DNA of 64,000 nt. It comes from Pseudoalteromonas arctica A 37-1-2 (GTDB taxonomy: Bacteria; Pseudomonadota; Gammaproteobacteria; Enterobacterales; Alteromonadaceae). The stretch spans positions 3,038,001 to 3,102,000 of the forward strand of contig NZ_CP011025.1 in the NCBI RefSeq assembly GCF_000238395.3, written 5' to 3'. Position numbers and translations under genes: made by a program. The notes beneath the pieces are model-generated. The model was given only the letters and a program-made list of their open reading frames with translations. It ran no database searches and was not told where the DNA came from. This document shows, one piece after another, positions 34,290 to 43,514 of this stretch (positions are counted from its first letter, which is position 1; each line of letters opens with the position of its first letter).

Positions 34290-35600
34290 ATGAAATTAAC
34301 TTATCTAAGTGCAATACTTTTATTAGCAAGCCCATTAGTACAAGCAAATGGACTCGATTTGAATTTAAGCAAAACCATGCCAGCTATAGAAAAGTTTTAC
34401 CTTGATTTACACCAATCGCCAGAGCTTTCTTATCACGAACAAGAAACGGGTAATAAAATAGTGGATAAATTAACTCAGCTGGGTTTTAAAGTAACAAGTA
34501 ATGTAGGTGGCTTTGGTGTTGTCGGCATTTACAAAAACGGAAACGGTCCAACCGTGATGATCCGTACTGACACCGATGGCTTACCTATTATAGAGCAGAC
34601 AGGAAAGTCCTATGCCTCAAAAGTTAAAGTAATAGACGAGCATGGTGCGAAAGTAGGTGTAATGCACGGTTGTGGCCACGATATTCACATGAGCTCTTTT
34701 ATTGGTACTGCTGAGCAATTAATAGTACACAAAGATCAATGGAAAGGCACTTTGATGATGGTTGCACAGCCTGCCGAAGAAGTTGGTGGGGGTGCTAAAG
34801 CCATGTTAGGCGAAGGACTATTTAGTAAATATGAAAAACCTGATCATATAATTGCTTTGCATGTAAGTGCTAGCGTCCCCGCTGGTAAGGTATCAATGAA
34901 AAATGAATACACTATGGCAAGTGTAGATTCTGTCGATATTACAATAAAAGGTAAAGGTGGTCATGGTGCTTATCCGCATACAACTATAGACCCTGTGATT
35001 ATAGCTGCACGCACAGTACTTGCTCTGCAAACAATCACAAGCCGAGAACTTTCACCGCTAGAGCCTTCGGTTATTACGGTTGGGTCTATTCATGGTGGCT
35101 CAAAACATAATGTGATTTCGGATGAAGTAAAACTACAACTCACTCTCAGAAGCTATAACCCAAATGTTAGAAGTGCTCAAATAGCAGCAATAAAACGAAT
35201 CACGGCAGGTATTGCACAAAGTGCTGGCCTAAATGAATCAAACTACCCTGTAGTATATGTACATGAAGATGAATCTATTCCATCTACTTATAATAACCCT
35301 GCACAAACAGACATTGTTAGAAACTCTATTGCCAGCGCAATTGGTGATACTAATGTGCTTGAAACACAAGCTGTAATGGCGGGTGAAGACTTTGGCCTAT
35401 TCGGACGCACCGATGAAAATATCCCGATTACCTTATTTTGGCTAGGAGGTGTAAACCAAGCACAATATGCAGATTCGATAAAAACAGGTGAAGTACTCCC
35501 TTCCCTACACTCTAGTAAATTTGCACCAGATTATAAAGTTGCTATCCCTACCGGAATAAAAGCAATGAGTAACGCTGCTGTTGCTTTATTTAATAAGTAA
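34290..35600 (+). CDS. Exported M20-family peptidase/amidohydrolase
   Basis: Protein of 436 aa with a Sec signal peptide (about 1-20, MKLTYLSAILLLASPLVQA). It matches the M20D amidohydrolase group (aminoacylase, hippurate hydrolase). Metal ligands are visible in MHGCGHDIHMS and PAEEVGGGA, and the late GEDFG motif is present. The ATG at 34290 is preceded by GAGGGA and is preferred over an ATG four codons upstream. It probably hydrolyses N-acyl amino acids or peptides in the periplasm; the substrate is unknown. Confidence 0.88.
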   Translation: MKLTYLSAILLLASPLVQANGLDLNLSKTMPAIEKFYLDLHQSPELSYHEQETGNKIVDKLTQLGFKVTSNVGGFGVVGIYKNGNGPTVMIRTDTDGLPIIEQTGKSYASKVKVIDEHGAKVGVMHGCGHDIHMSSFIGTAEQLIVHKDQWKGTLMMVAQPAEEVGGGAKAMLGEGLFSKYEKPDHIIALHVSASVPAGKVSMKNEYTMASVDSVDITIKGKGGHGAYPHTTIDPVIIAARTVLALQTITSRELSPLEPSVITVGSIHGGSKHNVISDEVKLQLTLRSYNPNVRSAQIAAIKRITAGIAQSAGLNESNYPVVYVHEDESIPSTYNNPAQTDIVRNSIASAIGDTNVLETQAVMAGEDFGLFGRTDENIPITLFWLGGVNQAQYADSIKTGEVLPSLHSSKFAPDYKVAIPTGIKAMSNAAVALFNK

Positions 35601-35667
35601 CCTGAATTCTGGATAATAAATCTATCTCAAGCAGAGTTCAGGTTAAGTAATATCGTTTAATAAAATG

Positions 35668-35700
35668 GCTCTGTAGCTAACTAGCAACAGAGCTTTTTTT
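35668..35700 (+). terminator. Terminator for the M20 peptidase gene, overlapping topB 3' end
   Basis: GCTCTGT/ACAGAGC stem followed by seven T on the plus strand. The T run lies inside the last codons of the convergent topB gene. A second inverted repeat, CCTGAATTCTG/CAGAGTTCAGG, lies upstream at about 35600-35643. Confidence 0.78.
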
Positions 35701-37617
35701 ATAACTCGACTTTTTAAGGGTCGCTTTTCCACCTCGTTTAGCAAAGCGTTTTTTAGGTGAGCTTTTTGGTAACCTTGCAAATGCATTGCTATCGCAGTTT
35801 GCTGCTAATTGTACAAACCCATTTAGGTCAGCAAGTAAAGGCTGTAAAAATTGCTGATAACTCATTACTTGCTGCGCGATATCACCTAAGCTCGATTCCC
35901 ACTTTGCGGTTAAATCAGGACTCGCTAAACCTTGTGGTAATACGCTAATAAGGGCAAGTCCCGTTTCGGTCGCTCTAATTGACTTACCTTCACGTTTTAA
36001 AAAACGCCGCTTAAATAACAACTCGATTATTCCCGCACGTGTTGCCTCCGTACCTAAACCATCAGTGTCTTTTAATACTTTTTTAATTTGTGGATCTTTA
36101 ACATAACGACTAATGCCGGTCATCGCAGCCAATAATGTAGCATCGGTAAAATAAGCAGGAGGTGATGTATGCTTTTCGACCACTTCGCCTTGCTCACAAA
36201 AAAGAGGCATACCTTTAGTTAAAGGAGGTAACGTAGCTTCATCTTTTAATTCAGACTTACCCATTAATACCTTAAAGCCCAGGCTTACATCTTGTTTTGC
36301 ATTTGCTTTAAATAATCCGCCAGCGATTGTTATCTCTGCTTTAGTTTCGTTATATATATAGTCGGGATAAAACTGAATTAGGTAATGGCGGCTTATTAAT
36401 TGATATACCTTCGCTTCGTCACCGTTCAAACTCGCTGACTTTAACTGCTTAGCCGTAGGCACAATGGCATGATGGGCAGCCACTTTTGAATCGTTAAAAC
36501 ATTTACTACGCTTTTTTACATCAGCCCCGTTTACTAATTCACTGCTTTGCCCACCATTAGCACTTATAGCTTTAAAAATAGCTGATGCATCTTGATGGTG
36601 ATCTTTAGGTAAATAACGATTATCCGAGCGTGGGTAAGTAATTAATTTATGACGTTCGTAAAGTATTTGGCAAATATCCAACACTTTTTGAGCTGGCATA
36701 CCAAATGCTTTAGCCGCATCGATTTGTAGTGCAGATAAATTATAAGGTAATGGAGCACTTTGTTTTTTTTGTTTTTGGTCAAGTGAAGTAAGCTCAGCAC
36801 TTTGCTTTGTAATGCGTGAAGCAACATTTTGTGCGAGTGCTTTGTTAAGTATTCGCCCTTCTTCATCTTGATGTGGCTCACATGCTTTACTAGGAACCCA
36901 CTTAGCTATGAATGGCTGGTTATCTGGAGTAAGTAAATGCGCCAGTACATCGTAAAAAGGCTTAGATACAAAGTGTGCTATTTCGTTATCTCTATTAACA
37001 ACAAGACCTAAAATAGGGGTTTGTACTCGCCCTACCGAAAGCACATTACCAAACCCTGCTTTTTGCCCAGCTAGTGTGTATGCACGTGTTAAATTCATAC
37101 CAAATAGCCAATCAGCACGAGAGCGCGCTAAAGCAGATACACTTAGCGGAATAAAATCTCGATTAGAACGCATAGTACCCAGTGATTTTTTTACCGCCGA
37201 TAAGTTTAAATCACTAATGAGTAAACGTTGCGTACTCTGCTTTTTAGCCTGACTTATTTTAGCTTCTTCAATTACTTGATCGACTAGTAGCTGGCCTTCA
37301 CGGTCTGGATCGCCAGCGTGAATAAGTTGCGAGGCTTGTTTAATTAATTTTTTTAAAACAGTGAGCTGTTTGCGAGTTTTGGTTTTGGCTTTTAACTTCC
37401 ACTGTTCAGGTATTATAGGTAAGTGTTCAAACTGCCACTTTTTAAAGCGCTCATCGTAATCATCGGGTTCTGCTTGTTCTAGCAAATGTCCAATACACCA
37501 CGATACACAATCGCCATTAGCGACTTCTATATAACCATCATATTTTTTATGTGGTTTTGGTAACGCATCAGCAATAGCGCGTCCAAGTGAAGGTTTTTCT
37601 GCAATGTAGAGTTTCAT
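35677..37617 (-). CDS. topB: DNA topoisomerase III
   Basis: Type IA topoisomerase of 646 aa (E. coli TopB is 653). The TOPRIM domain starts at YIAEKPSLGRAIA, with the metal-binding HAGDPDREGQLLVD near residue 100. The active-site tyrosine lies in LITYPRSDNRYL near residue 325. A basic Lys/Ser tail (after about 620) replaces zinc fingers, as in E. coli. It decatenates DNA, probably with RecQ. Confidence 0.95.
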   Translation of the reverse strand: MKLYIAEKPSLGRAIADALPKPHKKYDGYIEVANGDCVSWCIGHLLEQAEPDDYDERFKKWQFEHLPIIPEQWKLKAKTKTRKQLTVLKKLIKQASQLIHAGDPDREGQLLVDQVIEEAKISQAKKQSTQRLLISDLNLSAVKKSLGTMRSNRDFIPLSVSALARSRADWLFGMNLTRAYTLAGQKAGFGNVLSVGRVQTPILGLVVNRDNEIAHFVSKPFYDVLAHLLTPDNQPFIAKWVPSKACEPHQDEEGRILNKALAQNVASRITKQSAELTSLDQKQKKQSAPLPYNLSALQIDAAKAFGMPAQKVLDICQILYERHKLITYPRSDNRYLPKDHHQDASAIFKAISANGGQSSELVNGADVKKRSKCFNDSKVAAHHAIVPTAKQLKSASLNGDEAKVYQLISRHYLIQFYPDYIYNETKAEITIAGGLFKANAKQDVSLGFKVLMGKSELKDEATLPPLTKGMPLFCEQGEVVEKHTSPPAYFTDATLLAAMTGISRYVKDPQIKKVLKDTDGLGTEATRAGIIELLFKRRFLKREGKSIRATETGLALISVLPQGLASPDLTAKWESSLGDIAQQVMSYQQFLQPLLADLNGFVQLAANCDSNAFARLPKSSPKKRFAKRGGKATLKKSSYKKSSVAS

Positions 37618-37687
37618 AGCCTGCTCATCACTGTTTATATAAACAGTAGTCTAGCACAGCTATTTTAAAGGAGGGAACTTTTTGTAA

Positions 37688-38176
37688 CTATTGGCTAGCT
37701 GGGCTTTTTTTGTCTTTTGTTAAAATATAAATAAGCGGAAGATAACAAACAACAACGGTGCCTATATTAATAAATGGCAATAAGGTTTTATAAATGTATG
37801 TACTATAAGAAAGATCCCATAAATGGCGGTCGACTAATCTAAATAGCTGTAAAATTGGTGCCATAATAACAACCAATTGACCTAATACGCATTGCCATAA
37901 ATAAACCTTATCTTTTAAACCCAGATATGCGATGAGTGCCATCCAAGCAATATCATTAAGGGCCCAAACAAGGTATCGATAAACATAAATCCCATTATCA
38001 AACTCTTTCAAGTAAGGATGAATAATGGTTCCATATAAAAAAAAAGCGGCTGTAATTAAAGCGAAACGCAGGGCCAAATAATCTTTTCTAAAATAAAAGA
38101 TGAAAATAGCAGGGCTTAAAATAAACACCCAACTAGTATCTAATATCAATATAGTCTTTAAAAACCATTCAGGCAT
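37688..38176 (-). CDS. Hypothetical integral membrane protein
   Basis: Protein of 162 aa with about five hydrophobic segments (near residues 8-28, 35-52, 68-86, 92-112 and 132-152). I recognise no family. There is no Shine-Dalgarno before the ATG. The start overlaps by nine bases the stop of a possible 30-codon reading frame, so translation may be coupled. It is downstream of pomAB on the same strand and could share the transcript. Confidence 0.6.
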   Translation of the reverse strand: MPEWFLKTILILDTSWVFILSPAIFIFYFRKDYLALRFALITAAFFLYGTIIHPYLKEFDNGIYVYRYLVWALNDIAWMALIAYLGLKDKVYLWQCVLGQLVVIMAPILQLFRLVDRHLWDLSYSTYIYKTLLPFINIGTVVVCYLPLIYILTKDKKSPASQ

Positions 38177-38260
38177 TAGAGTTAATCAAGTTTTTTTTTC
38201 ATCATCGTCATTACCACCGCCATTTCCTGGCATATGACTAAACTTATCGACCTTTTTCAT
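38168..38260 (-). CDS. Possible 30-aa leader ORF
   Basis: ATG at 38260 opens 30 codons for a polar peptide (MKKVDKFSHMPGNGGGNDDD followed by a Lys/Asn-rich end). It contains a run of nine A that could slip. Its TGA lies just inside the next gene's start. A weak CGGAA stands upstream. It may be an upstream coupling frame; evidence is limited. Confidence 0.3.
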
Positions 38261-38328
38261 AAACTATTCCGTTACATTTGTTAAAGAAAGCATACTTTAT
38301 GATAAATAAGTGTGTTTGCCAATAAAAG

Positions 38329-39249
38329 TTATCTTACATCTATAGGAGCTGACTCTTTTGCTTTACCTTGTAATATAGATATTTCTACTCGGCGATTCCT
38401 GCGGCGATCTTCATCGGTGTCATTCGGTACAAGTGGTCGTGTTTCAGCTCGACCAACCACCATCATTCGGGTTTTATCAAATCCTTGGACTTTTTGCAGT
38501 TCACTTGCGACGGCTACAGCACGCTTTGATGATAGGTCCCAATTATTAATATATAACTCATTCGATACCTGAAAATCATCTGTATGGCCAGATACTGTTA
38601 TTTCACCGGGTACATCTTTTAACAGCACACCGATATCTTGAATTATAGGTTTAAACTTAGGTTGTAAAAATGCACTACCTGAAGGAAATGAACCATTCTC
38701 TCTAATGCGAATAATTATTTGCTGCCCTAAAGACTCAAGCTCAATTGCGCCATCGATTATTTGCTTTTCAAGCTGCTGCGCTATCTTTTTAACAAGCTCG
38801 TTAGTTTGCTCCTGATCGGCTGCTGAAGTTGCTTGCTCAGAAGATTCTTCTTGTGAGGTACTACGAGATTCGCCACCGCGTTTATCCCCGCGCTGTTCTT
38901 GCCTGCCGCCTGCTGAGCTTTCATCGCCAGCCTGAAACTCTAACATTTGTTGAGTCATTTCGACTGTTTGCTGCTGAATGGTTTCTATTGGGGTTGGCTC
39001 TGGTTTGCCTGGGGTAAACTCCATGGCAATAACAGAGGTACCTTTGGGGATGTCTTTTACTTCAATTTTATTCTGCACACCAAAAGCAAACTTCATAGAG
39101 CCCGCAATTTGTTTAAACTTAAGTACATCCATTTCTGAAAACGCGAGCAAGAGTACAAAAAAGCACATTAACAGTGACATTAAATCGGCAAACGTTCCCA
39201 TCCATGCAGGTAAACCTGGTGGTGGGCATTTGCACTCTTGATCAGACAT
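38329..39249 (-). CDS. pomB: Sodium-type flagellar stator protein PomB
   Basis: Protein of 306 aa: a short cytoplasmic tail, one transmembrane helix with the ion-binding aspartate Asp22 in AWMGTFADLMSLL, a Gln/Ser-rich linker (about 95-165), and an OmpA-like peptidoglycan-binding domain with VSGHTDD. With PomA it couples Na+ flow to flagellar rotation. The residues around Asp22 look like Vibrio PomB rather than E. coli MotB, hence the Na+ assignment. pomA ends 2 bp before it. Confidence 0.9.
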   Translation of the reverse strand: MSDQECKCPPPGLPAWMGTFADLMSLLMCFFVLLLAFSEMDVLKFKQIAGSMKFAFGVQNKIEVKDIPKGTSVIAMEFTPGKPEPTPIETIQQQTVEMTQQMLEFQAGDESSAGGRQEQRGDKRGGESRSTSQEESSEQATSAADQEQTNELVKKIAQQLEKQIIDGAIELESLGQQIIIRIRENGSFPSGSAFLQPKFKPIIQDIGVLLKDVPGEITVSGHTDDFQVSNELYINNWDLSSKRAVAVASELQKVQGFDKTRMMVVGRAETRPLVPNDTDEDRRRNRRVEISILQGKAKESAPIDVR

Positions 39250-39251
39250 AG

Positions 39252-40019
39252 TTACTCCTCGGTATCTACTTTGCGTTTAGATTCAGCTAAGTAATTTTTC
39301 AAAATACCTTCGATTACTTTTGGATTTTGACCATCTTGTATACCTAAAATAGCATCCAAAATTAAACGCTGATTCATCGCTTCCTCGTCTTTACGCAGTT
39401 CAAGTTTTACCTGAATAGGAATTGCCACAACATTGGCTAAAAACGCGCCATATAAAGTTGTTAATAGTGCTACTGCCATTGCCGGACCAATTGCCTTTGG
39501 GTCATCCATGTTAGACAACATTGCAACCAAACCAATTAGAGTACCAATCATACCCATTGCAGGCCCTATATCAGCTAACGACTTAAATAAACCCGCGCCC
39601 AATTCATGGCGAGTCGTGGTTAGAGAAATATCTTTTTGAAGTGTAGCGCGAACTACATCTGCGTCGTGGCCATCAACGAGCATATCGACGCCTTTGCGCA
39701 TAAAGGGGTTTGGAATTTCAGCTTCTTCGAGTGCTAAAAAACCGCCTTTACGAGCTGAATCCGCAAGTTCTACTGCTTTTTCGATAAGTATTTCTGGCGT
39801 TTCGATTTTAAACATAAACGCTTTGGCAACAACTTTACCTATCCCCAAAAATTGCGACATAGTGAAGTTTGATAAAACAATAAAGAGTGAACCACCAAAT
39901 ACAATAACCACAGACGGGGTATTGTAAAACATAGCCATTTCACCGCTACTACTCATAAACATAGACATGACAATTAAGCCAATTGCGCCTAGGATCCCGA
40001 TTATGGTTGCTAAATCCAC
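39252..40019 (-). CDS. pomA: Sodium-type flagellar stator protein PomA
   Basis: MotA/TolQ/ExbB proton-channel-family protein of 255 aa with four hydrophobic helices. The conserved MGMIGTLIGLVAML stretch near residue 155 covers the third helix. A large cytoplasmic loop between helices 2 and 3 carries charged residues for contact with FliG. GGAGG stands seven bases before the ATG. First gene of pomAB, with a sigma-28-type promoter 60-85 bp upstream. Confidence 0.92.
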   Translation of the reverse strand: MDLATIIGILGAIGLIVMSMFMSSSGEMAMFYNTPSVVIVFGGSLFIVLSNFTMSQFLGIGKVVAKAFMFKIETPEILIEKAVELADSARKGGFLALEEAEIPNPFMRKGVDMLVDGHDADVVRATLQKDISLTTTRHELGAGLFKSLADIGPAMGMIGTLIGLVAMLSNMDDPKAIGPAMAVALLTTLYGAFLANVVAIPIQVKLELRKDEEAMNQRLILDAILGIQDGQNPKVIEGILKNYLAESKRKVDTEE

Positions 40020-40077
40020 ATTTCCTCCAGAAGTTTCATGCTTAATGGCCTTATCATAAACTTTTATTATTAACTGC

Positions 40078-40104
40078 TTATCGGCAACATATTGAATTGC
40101 TTAA
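40078..40104 (-). promoter_or_regulatory. Putative sigma-28 (FliA) promoter of pomAB
   Basis: The minus strand has GCCGATAA, identical to the FliA -10 consensus. It is preceded after exactly 11 bp by TTAAGCAA, which matches the -35 TAAAGTTT at four positions including the core AAG. It lies 59 bp upstream of the pomA ATG. Motility-gene context makes it believable. Confidence 0.7.
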
Positions 40105-40340
40105 GCCATTTTTATAAATAAACATAAAAAGCAGCCTTTAGCACTATCTTAGATCAAGTTATAAGGGCTACCTAATTATCAATTGATTTATTAAACCAAC
40201 AGACCGCTATTAAGGCTTTATTAATGCACTTGAAATATAATTTAACGTTATAAAGGTAAAAAACCAATATCATCCTTTGACCTAGTTTAGCATTCCCCCT
40301 AAAATTGACCCCTAAATTTATTATGTAAGCTGAAATAAAG
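40105..40340. other. Divergent intergenic region pomA/xseB
   Basis: AT-rich sequence between divergent transcripts. It must contain the promoter for xseB-ispA-dxs, but I see no convincing -35/-10 pair. No conserved open frame or RNA is apparent. Confidence 0.5.
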
Positions 40341-40583
40341 ATGGCGACTAAAAAACCTGAAAACTTAAGTTTCGAACAAGCACTAGAAGAATTATCTACA
40401 ATCGTTAGTGACATGGAACAAGGTGACTTATCGCTTGAGCAATCGTTAAAGCAATTTGAACGTGGAATTGCATTAGCAAGTGCTTCATCAAGGAAATTAC
40501 AGCAAGCAGAACAAAAAGTATCAATTTTGATGGGGAATGGCGAAAAGTCAGTACTTACAAACTTTGATAATGATATGGAATAG
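40341..40583 (+). CDS. xseB: Exodeoxyribonuclease VII small subunit
   Basis: Helical protein of 80 aa with the family signature SFEQALEELSTIVSDMEQGD followed by LSLEQSLKQFERG. Several XseB subunits bind one XseA to degrade single-stranded DNA. First gene of xseB-ispA-dxs, the usual gammaproteobacterial order; the stop is 2 bp from the ispA start. Confidence 0.95.
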   Translation: MATKKPENLSFEQALEELSTIVSDMEQGDLSLEQSLKQFERGIALASASSRKLQQAEQKVSILMGNGEKSVLTNFDNDME

Positions 40584-40585
40584 CT

Positions 40586-41473
40586 GTGAGCATAAAAAAT
40601 CATATTGAACGTGCTCAAAAAGATGTAGTAGCGACCTTACAACAGCATTTTAACCAGCCTCTCGATACAGAAGAAACGGTAAAGAACGCCACCCAGTATG
40701 GATTATTTAATGGCGGTAAAAGATTACGTCCATTTTTAGTTTATGCCACAGGTAAAATGCTCGGCGCAAACCATCAAGACTTAAACGTACTTGCTGCTGC
40801 AATTGAGTGCATTCATAGCTATTCGTTAGTTCATGATGACTTGCCGGCAATGGATGACGACGATTTACGCCGTGGACGCCCTACTTGTCATATAGAGTTT
40901 GGCGAGGCAAATGCAATTTTAGCCGGTGATGCTCTTCAAACTCTTGCTTTTGAGTTTATTGCGAATCACAAATTTGCATGCTCATCGCAAACACAAGTAA
41001 AAATGATTGCTACACTTGCCCACGCATCAGGCCTTGAGGGTATGGTTGGCGGACAAGGCCTTGACATAGCAGCAACAGATAAAGTAATTACCGTACAAGA
41101 GCTTGAGCGAATACATAAGTTAAAAACCGGAGCTTTAATTAATTGTGCAATTACACTTGGTGCACTGTGCAGTGAAAAGGCTGATCAACAAACCTTAGAA
41201 AATTTAAGTGTTTTTGGGTATGCTATAGGGCTAGCATTTCAAGTACACGACGACATTTTAGATGTTGAAGGCGATACAGTTATTTTAGGAAAGCCACAAG
41301 GCTCCGATATTGCCGCGAATAAAGCGACATATCCGGCGTTATTAGGTATGCTAGGCGCTAAAGAAAAGGCGCAGAATTTAATACAACAAGCCCATGAAGC
41401 GTTAGCAAATATAGATGCTGACACAACACTTCTTGCGTCGCTAGCAAATTATCTAATTGAGCGTGACCACTAA
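40586..41473 (+). CDS. ispA: Farnesyl diphosphate synthase
   Basis: Prenyltransferase of 295 aa that condenses IPP with DMAPP and GPP to give FPP. Both aspartate-rich motifs are present: the first, DDLPAMDDDDLRRGRPT (about 85-100), and the second, DDILD (near residue 220). The start is GTG with GGAA nearby. It lies between xseB and dxs, so precursor and prenyl chain synthesis are linked. Confidence 0.95.
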   Translation: MSIKNHIERAQKDVVATLQQHFNQPLDTEETVKNATQYGLFNGGKRLRPFLVYATGKMLGANHQDLNVLAAAIECIHSYSLVHDDLPAMDDDDLRRGRPTCHIEFGEANAILAGDALQTLAFEFIANHKFACSSQTQVKMIATLAHASGLEGMVGGQGLDIAATDKVITVQELERIHKLKTGALINCAITLGALCSEKADQQTLENLSVFGYAIGLAFQVHDDILDVEGDTVILGKPQGSDIAANKATYPALLGMLGAKEKAQNLIQQAHEALANIDADTTLLASLANYLIERDH

Positions 41474-41578
41474 TTTTTGCTCATACGTATTGCAATTAGC
41501 ACTGACATTATTACTCAACATTAATTATTCGTAAAAGCTTTGAATTAATTAATGTTAGCGAAGGATATATATAAAACC

Positions 41579-43441
41579 ATGACACTTGATAGTAGCAAGT
41601 ATCCATTACTTAATTTGGTTGACGAGCCAGCCCAATTGCGTGACTTAGCGCAAGACAAACTCCCTGCATTTAGCAATGAGCTGCGCGATTATTTACTCAA
41701 CTCAGTATCGCAAAGTAGCGGTCATCTAGCGTCTGGTTTAGGGACGGTTGAACTAACCGTTGCCCTGCATTATGTTTATAACACTCCAGACGATCGCCTA
41801 GTTTGGGATGTGGGTCATCAAGCTTATCCGCATAAAATTCTTACTGGTCGTCGCGAGCAAATGCACACCATTCGCCAAAAAGACGGTTTACACCCTTTTC
41901 CTTTTCGCGATGAAAGCCAATACGATACGTTTAGCGTAGGCCATTCAAGCACCTCTATTTCAGCTGCCTTAGGTATGTCTATTGCTGCACAAAAAGAAGG
42001 TAAAGGTCGAAAGTCTGTAGCCATTATTGGTGACGGAGCTATAACCGCAGGCATGGCATTTGAAGCGATGAATCATTTAGGTGATGTAAAATCAGACATG
42101 CTTATTATTTTAAATGATAACGAAATGTCGATTTCTGAAAATGTTGGCGCATTAACAAATCACTTTGCTCGAATTTTATCAGGTAGCTTTTATACTAACA
42201 TTCGTGAAGGTAGTAAAAAGTTACTCTCAGGTGTGCCTCCGGTAAAGCAACTTGCCAGTAAAATGGAAGAGCACATTAAAGGCATGATGATCCCGGGTAC
42301 CTTCTTTGAAGAATTAGGCCTAAATTACATTGGTCCCATTGATGGTCACGATGTAAACATGCTTGTAGATACATTACGTAATATGCGTAATTTAAAAGGC
42401 CCACAGCTTTTACATATAAAAACCCAAAAAGGTAAGGGCTACAAACCGGCTGAAGCCGATCCTATTGGCTATCATGGTGTACCAAAATTCGATCCGAGCA
42501 CAACTAGCCTACCTAAATCTAAACCTAGTGCTGCTACTTTTTCAAAAGTATTCGGCGATTGGTTATGTGATATGGCCGAACAAGACAGTAAGTTAATGGC
42601 TATCACGCCTGCAATGCGCGAAGGTTCAGGCATGGTACGTTTTTCTAAAGAGCATCCAGATCAGTACTTTGATGTAGCTATTGCTGAGCAGCATGCCGTT
42701 ACTTTAGCCGCTGGCTTTGCCTGTGAAGGTTTAAAACCTGTTGTTGCTATTTACTCAAGCTTTTTACAACGTGCGTATGACCAATTAATACATGATGTTG
42801 CACTGCAAAACTTACCTGTATTATTTGCCATTGACCGCGCTGGTATTGTTGGAGCCGATGGTGAAACTCACCAAGGTGCGTACGATTTAAGCTTTATGCG
42901 CTGCATTCCAAATATGGTAATTATGGCACCAAGCGATACCAACGAATGCCGCCAAATGCTATACACCGGTTATAAAGCAAACTGCCCTGTTGCAGTTCGT
43001 TATCCTCGAGGTAGTGCAGGTACTGCAGACATTGAAAGCACTATGCAACTGCTTGAAATAGGTAAGGCAGATACAATTAAGAAAGGCAGTAAAATTGCCA
43101 TTTTATCGTTCGGTACATTACTTGAAAATGCACAGCTTGCTGCAGATGAATTAGATGCAACGCTTGTTAATATGCGTTTTATTAAACCACTTGATACCGC
43201 ACTTTTAAATGAGCTTGCAACTAGCCACGATGTAATTGTTACGCTTGAAGATAATGCGATTGCTGGCGGTGCCGGCTCTGCAGTTAACGAATTCTTAGCA
43301 ACGCAAAAAACTGATATTAATATCCTTAACTTAGGTATTCCTGATGAGTTTATTAAACACGGCACTCAAGATGAAATGCACGATGAAATGGGGTTAGGCG
43401 AGCAAGGAATATTAACCGCTATTAAAGCGTTTATTAATTAA
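41579..43441 (+). CDS. dxs: 1-deoxy-D-xylulose-5-phosphate synthase
   Basis: Thiamine-diphosphate enzyme of 620 aa from the preferred ATG at 41579; a frame-open ATG nine codons upstream lacks any ribosome site. It condenses pyruvate and glyceraldehyde 3-phosphate at the entry of the MEP pathway. Visible: [13 protein letters not shown], the ThDP motif [16 protein letters not shown], the transketolase-like [10 protein letters not shown] and the C-terminal domain. The need for ThDP fits the presence of thiL in the neighbouring block. Confidence 0.95.
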   Translation: MTLDSSKYPLLNLVDEPAQLRDLAQDKLPAFSNELRDYLLNSVSQSSGHLASGLGTVELTVALHYVYNTPDDRLVWDVGHQAYPHKILTGRREQMHTIRQKDGLHPFPFRDESQYDTFSVGHSSTSISAALGMSIAAQKEGKGRKSVAIIGDGAITAGMAFEAMNHLGDVKSDMLIILNDNEMSISENVGALTNHFARILSGSFYTNIREGSKKLLSGVPPVKQLASKMEEHIKGMMIPGTFFEELGLNYIGPIDGHDVNMLVDTLRNMRNLKGPQLLHIKTQKGKGYKPAEADPIGYHGVPKFDPSTTSLPKSKPSAATFSKVFGDWLCDMAEQDSKLMAITPAMREGSGMVRFSKEHPDQYFDVAIAEQHAVTLAAGFACEGLKPVVAIYSSFLQRAYDQLIHDVALQNLPVLFAIDRAGIVGADGETHQGAYDLSFMRCIPNMVIMAPSDTNECRQMLYTGYKANCPVAVRYPRGSAGTADIESTMQLLEIGKADTIKKGSKIAILSFGTLLENAQLAADELDATLVNMRFIKPLDTALLNELATSHDVIVTLEDNAIAGGAGSAVNEFLATQKTDINILNLGIPDEFIKHGTQDEMHDEMGLGEQGILTAIKAFIN

Positions 43442-43470
43442 CTTCCTATACATCTAAAGTTGAGCATATT

Positions 43471-43498
43471 AAAAAAGGAGCCTAGGCTCCTTTTTTAA
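43471..43498. terminator. Bidirectional terminator between dxs and the diguanylate cyclase gene
   Basis: A fully symmetric AAAAAAGGAGCC/GGCTCCTTTTTT hairpin lies between two convergent genes and can stop transcription from both sides. Confidence 0.9.
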
Positions 43499-43514
43499 TA
43501 TCAAATATTGATGA

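Noticed and set aside
40172-40618. 148-codon minus-strand frame overlapping xseB
   Set aside because: It is antisense to the clearly conserved xseB and ispA start and shows no family resemblance.
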